From Bacilli bacterium (GTDB lineage: Bacteria; Bacillota_I; Bacilli_A; RFN20; CAG-826), in the NCBI GenBank assembly GCA_017618495.1, contig JAFZUD010000032.1:1-9732 (forward strand): a DNA stretch of 9,732 nt. The letters run 5' to 3'. Positions 5,972-9,732 of the stretch are shown piece by piece. The position numbers and the translations under genes were made by a program. The notes beneath the pieces were generated by a model, which saw only the letters and a program-made list of their open reading frames with translations, searched no databases and was not told the origin of the DNA. Every line of letters begins with the position of its first letter. Position 1 is the stretch's first letter.

Positions 5972-7021
5972 ATGGAACCCAAAGATTACGAACAGCAAAT
6001 TTCTAACATAGTATTAAAAGCACGACTTGTTCTTGATGATGTGAATGACCTAGAAGGTCTTACGAATTTCAGAAACACCTATCTTGCCAAAAAGAGCGAG
6101 CTTTCCTCGCTTATGGGCAAGATGAAAGAAATACCAGCCGAGGAGAGAGGCGCTTTTGGCAAAGCGGTCAATGACGCGAGAGCCAACATCGAAAACGCCT
6201 TCAACGAGAAGAAAGAGGCCATTGAGCATAAGGCCCTCAAAGAGAAACTCAAGAAGGAAAGGATCGACCTCACCCTCCCGGGCAGAACCCACGCCTCAGG
6301 CAAGATGAACCCATGCTGGATCATCATCGATGAGATGTGCGACATCTTCGCCTCGATGGGATTCGACATCGTCGAAGGAAGAGACGTCGAGACCGATCAC
6401 TTCAATTTCGAGCTCCTCAATGTCCCAAAAGATCATCCTGCGAGAGACATGCAGGACACTTTCTATATCGATGATTCCTTGCTTTTAAGAACTCAGACCT
6501 CCGCGGCCCAAGCCCACACCATGCTTGAGAACGAGGAGAAGAAACCAATCAAGATGATTTGCCCTGGCAAGTGCTTCAGAAGGGATGACGATGACGCCAC
6601 CCACAGTCACCAGTTCGGTCAGATCGAAGGCCTTGTCGTTGACAAAGGCATTTCCCTTGCCGACCTCAAAGGAACCTTAGAGCTCTTCGTTAAGAAGATG
6701 TTCGGAGAGAAGAGAGAAATCCGTCTCCGTTCATCCTTCTTCCCATTCACCGAGCCTTCCGTCGAAGTCGACGTCTCTTGCGCCAAATGCGGTGGCAAGG
6801 GATGCAACATGTGCAAAGGCACCGGTTGGATTGAGATCTTAGGCGCTGGCGAAGTCAATCCTGAGGTCCTCAGAATGTGCGGATATGACCCAGCCGTCTA
6901 TAGCGGTTTCGCTTTCGGCGTCGGCGTCGAGCGTCTTGCGATGCTTAGATACGGCATCGACGACATCCGTAGGATCTACGCCAACGACATCCGCTTCTTA
7001 AAGGATTTCAGCGAGAAATAA
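5972..7021 (+). CDS. pheS: Phenylalanyl-tRNA synthetase alpha subunit
   Basis: Catalytic subunit of the alpha2beta2 enzyme that charges tRNA-Phe in the cytoplasm; 349 residues, normal for the family. Order: N-terminal coiled coil that binds tRNA (about 1-95); class II motif 1 region; HPARDMQDTFYI (155-166); RTQTSAAQ (173-180); motif 2 (FRRDDDDATHSHQFGQIEG, 202-220); the phenylalanine pocket FPFTEPSVEVDV (257-268); and motif 3 (GVGVERLAML, 316-325). Ala314 in GFAFG corresponds to the E. coli residue 294 known for size selectivity and is the usual Ala. A Cys4 cluster C270-x2-C273-x4-C278-x2-C281 interrupts the core. The start at 5972 has a strong GGAGGG (5961-5966) 5 bases upstream; the longer in-frame start at 5915 lies within the T-box and is rejected. 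Regulated by the T-box leader. Confidence 0.98.
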   Translation: MEPKDYEQQISNIVLKARLVLDDVNDLEGLTNFRNTYLAKKSELSSLMGKMKEIPAEERGAFGKAVNDARANIENAFNEKKEAIEHKALKEKLKKERIDLTLPGRTHASGKMNPCWIIIDEMCDIFASMGFDIVEGRDVETDHFNFELLNVPKDHPARDMQDTFYIDDSLLLRTQTSAAQAHTMLENEEKKPIKMICPGKCFRRDDDDATHSHQFGQIEGLVVDKGISLADLKGTLELFVKKMFGEKREIRLRSSFFPFTEPSVEVDVSCAKCGGKGCNMCKGTGWIEILGAGEVNPEVLRMCGYDPAVYSGFAFGVGVERLAMLRYGIDDIRRIYANDIRFLKDFSEK

Positions 7022-7036
7022 GGGAGGGCAAAGAAA

Positions 7037-9430
7037 ATGAAAGTATCACTCAATTGGCTTAAGTCATTCATCGATCTTGAAGGATATACCCCAGAAGAGA
7101 TCGCCTCCAAACTCACCTTCGCGGGAGTCGAAGTCGACACCGTGAGCAAACTCGCCAGCGCGACTAACCTCGTCATCGGCGAAATCCTTACCTGCGTCGC
7201 CCATCCAGATAGCGATCACCTTCACATCCTCAACGTTGATGAAGGAAAGAAATACGGCGTCCACCAGATCGTCTGCGGCGCCCCAAACGCGAGGGTCGGC
7301 CTCAAAGTCATCGTCGCTAGGGAAGGCGCGGTCCTTCCTGGCGGAACGATTGAGAAAGGCGTCATCCGCGGAGTCGAATCCGACGGCATGTGCTGCAGTT
7401 TAGCAGAGCTAGGCGTCGACAAGAAATTCCTTAGCGAGAAGCAAGTCGCGGGAATCGAGGAGCTTCCAAGCGACGCTCCAGTCGGGGAAGAGAACGTCCT
7501 TGCCTACTTAGGCATCGATGACGTCATCCTCGACCTTGACCTTCTTGCCAATAGACCTGACCTTTACGCGATGGAAAACGTCGCCCAAGAGGTCGGCGCC
7601 CTTCTTGAAAGAGAGGTCAAACTCCCTGAATACAAAGAATACGCCAAAGGCGAGAGCGATTTCGTCGTTGGCTCCATCACCGAGAAATGCAAGCAGTTCG
7701 GCGGACGCGAAATCAAAGGCGTCGTCACCAAACCTTCCCCAAAATGGATGAGTGAGATCCTCACCTCCATGGGGGTCCGTTCGATCAACAACGTCGTCGA
7801 CATCGGCAACTTCGTCATGCTTCTCACCGGTCAGCCAATCAACATGTATGACGCTGATAAGCTCCCAAAGAGAGAGCTCATCGTGAGAGAGGACTTCGAA
7901 GGCGAATATGTCGCGATGGACGAGAAATCCTACGCCCTTATCAATGGCGACCTCGTCGTCTCTAGCGACAAAGTCCCAATGTGTCTTGCTGGCATCATGA
8001 CCTCCAAGGCCTGCGCCGTCACCGAAGAGACCAAGAATGTCATCATCGAGGTCGCTAACTTCAATGGCGCGTCAATCCGTCATACTTCCAACAGACTTGG
8101 CCTTGCTTCCGATTCCTCTTCGAGATTCGTCAAAGGCCTCAATACCGAGCAATGCGAAAGAGTCCTTAAGATCGCTACCGCCCTCATGGCCGAGCTTTGC
8201 GATGCCAAAAAGGTCCTCATCTGCAAGACCTATGACGTCATCAAACATGAGAAGAAGGTCATCAAGACGAGCCTTGGCTACATCAACGCCCGCTTAGGAA
8301 CCTCCTTCGATCTCGATACTGTCGTGAGCACCCTCAAGAGAGACCACATCGACGTCAAAGTCGAAGGCGAGACCCTTGAGTGCGCCATCCCTTATTACCG
8401 TATCGACATGGCAGGGGAAGCCGACATCTCCGAAGAGGTCATTAGGCTTCTTGGCTATGCTAACGTCACCGCCAAACTCCCTTCCCTCAACGTCGCCCAG
8501 GGTGGCTATTCCGAGGCTCAGAAGAACAAGAACGCCATCAGACGTTTCCTTAGAAACGAAGGCCTCACCGAGGTTTTGACCTATTCCTTGGTCGACGAGA
8601 AGAAGAAAGACGCTTTCGCTTACTTAAGCAAAGCCGAGAACTATAAGCTCATCAACCCTCTCACCGATGAGAAGGAATATCTCAGAAAGAACTTGATCGC
8701 TTCCCTCCTTGAGTGCGCTTCCTATAACTTCGCTCACCAAAGCAAAGACTTAGCCATCTACGAGATCAGCGACGTCGATGCGAAGAACTTCAAAGGCAGA
8801 CACCTCGCCATGGTTCTCCTTGGAAACGAATCCATCGTCGGACAGCTCTCGACCAAACCTTACGACTATTACGACGCCAAAGGATACCTTGAAGGAATCC
8901 TTAACCTCCTTAATCTCAACCTCAGCCGCTTCAGGCTCGATAAGCTCACGAGCGACAAAGAGGAGTTCCACCCATATAGAAGCGCATCCCTCTACGCCGG
9001 ACGCGACATGGTCGCCGTCTTCGGCGAGATCCACCCAAATAAAGCGAAAGAGCTTGGTTTCGGAAAGAGCCCAGTCGTCATGCTCGAGCTTGACCTTGAG
9101 GCTCTCCTCAACATGAAGTCCAGCGCCGCAAAAGCCTCGATCCCTCCTCGCTTCCCAATGGTCACCCGTGACCTTGCCTTCTTGGTCAGCGAAAGCGAAG
9201 ACTACATGAATCTCCGCCGCGAGATCATGAGGCTCGACAAGACCATCATCGACGTCGATATCTTCGATAGCTATGTCGGCGAGAACATCGCCGAGGGCAA
9301 GAAGTCCCTTGCGATCACCATCTCCTTCCGCTTAGAGGATAGAACCCTCAAAGACGAAGAAGTCAGTGCCGTCATGGACAAGATCGTCGGCATGCTCAAG
9401 ATGCGTTTCAACGCTGAGGTGCGTTCCTAA
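7037..9430 (+). CDS. pheT: Phenylalanyl-tRNA synthetase beta subunit
   Basis: Structural, tRNA-binding and editing subunit of PheRS; 797 residues, full length. Domains in order: N-terminal B1; EMAP-type tRNA-binding domain (about 40-148, with HPDSDHLHILNVD and IVCGAPN); B3/B4 editing domain (about 212-385); B5 (about 407-475); catalytic-like core (about 490-685, with NPLTDEKEYLRKNL and VFGEIHPN); and the C-terminal ferredoxin-like anticodon-binding domain (about 703-796, with PPRFPMVTRDLAF). Within B3/B4, several positions that form the Tyr-tRNA-Phe hydrolysis pocket in E. coli differ: Asn269 where His is usual (GQPINMYD), Thr322-Ser323 where GG is usual (AGIMTSKA), and Ser358 and Ser360 (LASDSSSRF) where Thr and Ala are usual. 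Glu338 is kept. Editing may be weak or absent. A strong AGGGAGGG (7021-7028) precedes the ATG. The stop overlaps the next start (TAATG). Confidence 0.98.
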   Translation: MKVSLNWLKSFIDLEGYTPEEIASKLTFAGVEVDTVSKLASATNLVIGEILTCVAHPDSDHLHILNVDEGKKYGVHQIVCGAPNARVGLKVIVAREGAVLPGGTIEKGVIRGVESDGMCCSLAELGVDKKFLSEKQVAGIEELPSDAPVGEENVLAYLGIDDVILDLDLLANRPDLYAMENVAQEVGALLEREVKLPEYKEYAKGESDFVVGSITEKCKQFGGREIKGVVTKPSPKWMSEILTSMGVRSINNVVDIGNFVMLLTGQPINMYDADKLPKRELIVREDFEGEYVAMDEKSYALINGDLVVSSDKVPMCLAGIMTSKACAVTEETKNVIIEVANFNGASIRHTSNRLGLASDSSSRFVKGLNTEQCERVLKIATALMAELCDAKKVLICKTYDVIKHEKKVIKTSLGYINARLGTSFDLDTVVSTLKRDHIDVKVEGETLECAIPYYRIDMAGEADISEEVIRLLGYANVTAKLPSLNVAQGGYSEAQKNKNAIRRFLRNEGLTEVLTYSLVDEKKKDAFAYLSKAENYKLINPLTDEKEYLRKNLIASLLECASYNFAHQSKDLAIYEISDVDAKNFKGRHLAMVLLGNESIVGQLSTKPYDYYDAKGYLEGILNLLNLNLSRFRLDKLTSDKEEFHPYRSASLYAGRDMVAVFGEIHPNKAKELGFGKSPVVMLELDLEALLNMKSSAAKASIPPRFPMVTRDLAFLVSESEDYMNLRREIMRLDKTIIDVDIFDSYVGENIAEGKKSLAITISFRLEDRTLKDEEVSAVMDKIVGMLKMRFNAEVRS

Positions 9431-9732
9431 TGACCAAGGTCAATAAGTCCGCCTTATCGGAAGGCAGATTCCAGGAATACGAGGCCTCTCCGGTCTATGA
9501 CGCCTCACTTGTCACTTACCCTCTTAAGTCGATCCCTTCGTTCCATTACGACGCCAAGGTGACGAAAAGAGATGACAAAGCCTTCGTGAAAATGGCCATC
9601 AAAGGCAAGCTCGAGGTCTTTGACTCAAGAGACAACGTCCCATTCATCTATCCTTTCTCCATCAAGGAAGAGACCCTCGTCCTTGACGAAGAGGATGGCG
9701 AATCGATCGGATTCATCGTCCCAGGCGCTTCC
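9430..9732 (+). CDS. DUF177/YceD-like protein, N-terminal part, cut by window edge
   Basis: The frame stays open for 101 codons to the window end. The order of a short N-terminal stretch, YPLKSIPSFHYDAKV, then AIKGKLEVFDSRDNVPFIYPF and an acidic LDEEDG segment resembles DUF177 (YceD/YlbN) proteins. These are linked to 23S rRNA accumulation and usually sit just before the ribosomal protein gene rpmF. The family's first Cys (in the GxLxxxCxRCL-type motif) is replaced here by Asp in KLEVFDSRD. The ATG overlaps the pheT stop by one base and is served by GAGGTG at 9416-9421 within the last pheT codons, so it belongs to the pheST operon. The assignment is from weak similarity; finding rpmF just downstream would support it. 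Confidence 0.6.
   Translation, partial: MTKVNKSALSEGRFQEYEASPVYDASLVTYPLKSIPSFHYDAKVTKRDDKAFVKMAIKGKLEVFDSRDNVPFIYPFSIKEETLVLDEEDGESIGFIVPGAS

Noticed and set aside
7518..9116. Ser/Thr-rich alternate-frame ORFs within pheT (for example 8037-8297, 8778-9116)
   Set aside because: They are frame-shifted shadows of a highly codon-biased gene, with low-complexity translations and no start signals.
1..9732. CRISPR arrays, insertion sequences, tRNA or rRNA genes, phage or defence modules
   Set aside because: I looked on both strands and saw no direct repeat array, transposase-like frame, cloverleaf sequence or defence-type domain. The gene content is housekeeping apart from the lipoprotein and the DUF523 tail.

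Overview
The window looks like ordinary chromosomal DNA from an uncultured low-GC Gram-positive (Bacillota) bacterium, probably a Bacilli or Tenericutes-related gut lineage. The evidence is a T-box riboswitch in front of pheS, a Cys-containing PheS of the type I associate with Firmicutes, an all-alpha dimeric dUTPase, a TrmH-type methylase gene upstream of pheST (B. subtilis has ysgA-pheS-pheT), and a lipobox protein. TGA is used as a stop (3825-3827, 4546-4548), so the code is standard and this is not a Mycoplasma with reassigned TGA. Leu is written with CTT/CTC/TTA and almost never CTG, and C-ending codons are strongly favoured in glgP, pheS and pheT.

Layout. (1) 1-2405, plus strand: the 3' half of glycogen phosphorylase, then a MazG-like dimeric dUTPase, then a small PucR-type HTH protein, all with overlapping or nearly overlapping ends, closed by a terminator at 2404-2432. 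(2) 2416-3111, minus strand: a DUF523/TudS-type Fe-S desulfidase with an unusual 84-residue Lys-rich tail, convergent with the first operon and sharing its terminator. (3) 3112-3194: a short divergent promoter region built on a perfect 9-bp inverted repeat. (4) 3195-5693, plus strand: a translationally coupled trio made of a YgjP-like (DUF45) metallopeptidase, a TrmH/SpoU rRNA methylase and an unrecognised lipoprotein, ended by a terminator. (5) 5694-5971: a promoter and a Phe-specific T-box leader with TTC as specifier codon. (6) 5972-9732: pheS, pheT and the start of a DUF177/YceD-like gene overlapping the pheT stop.

How it works together: the right half is a translation module. pheST charges tRNA-Phe and is controlled by uncharged tRNA-Phe through the T-box. 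The rRNA methylase and the YceD-like protein act on, or are linked with, ribosomal RNA, and the TudS-like protein may act on thiolated nucleobases or tRNA. The left half is glycogen breakdown plus nucleotide-pool sanitation and a small regulator.

No mobile element, CRISPR array, tRNA or rRNA gene is visible. I do not see a clear new multi-gene system. The two observations most worth following are a PheT editing pocket with several non-consensus residues and the basic aromatic-repeat tail on the TudS-like protein.
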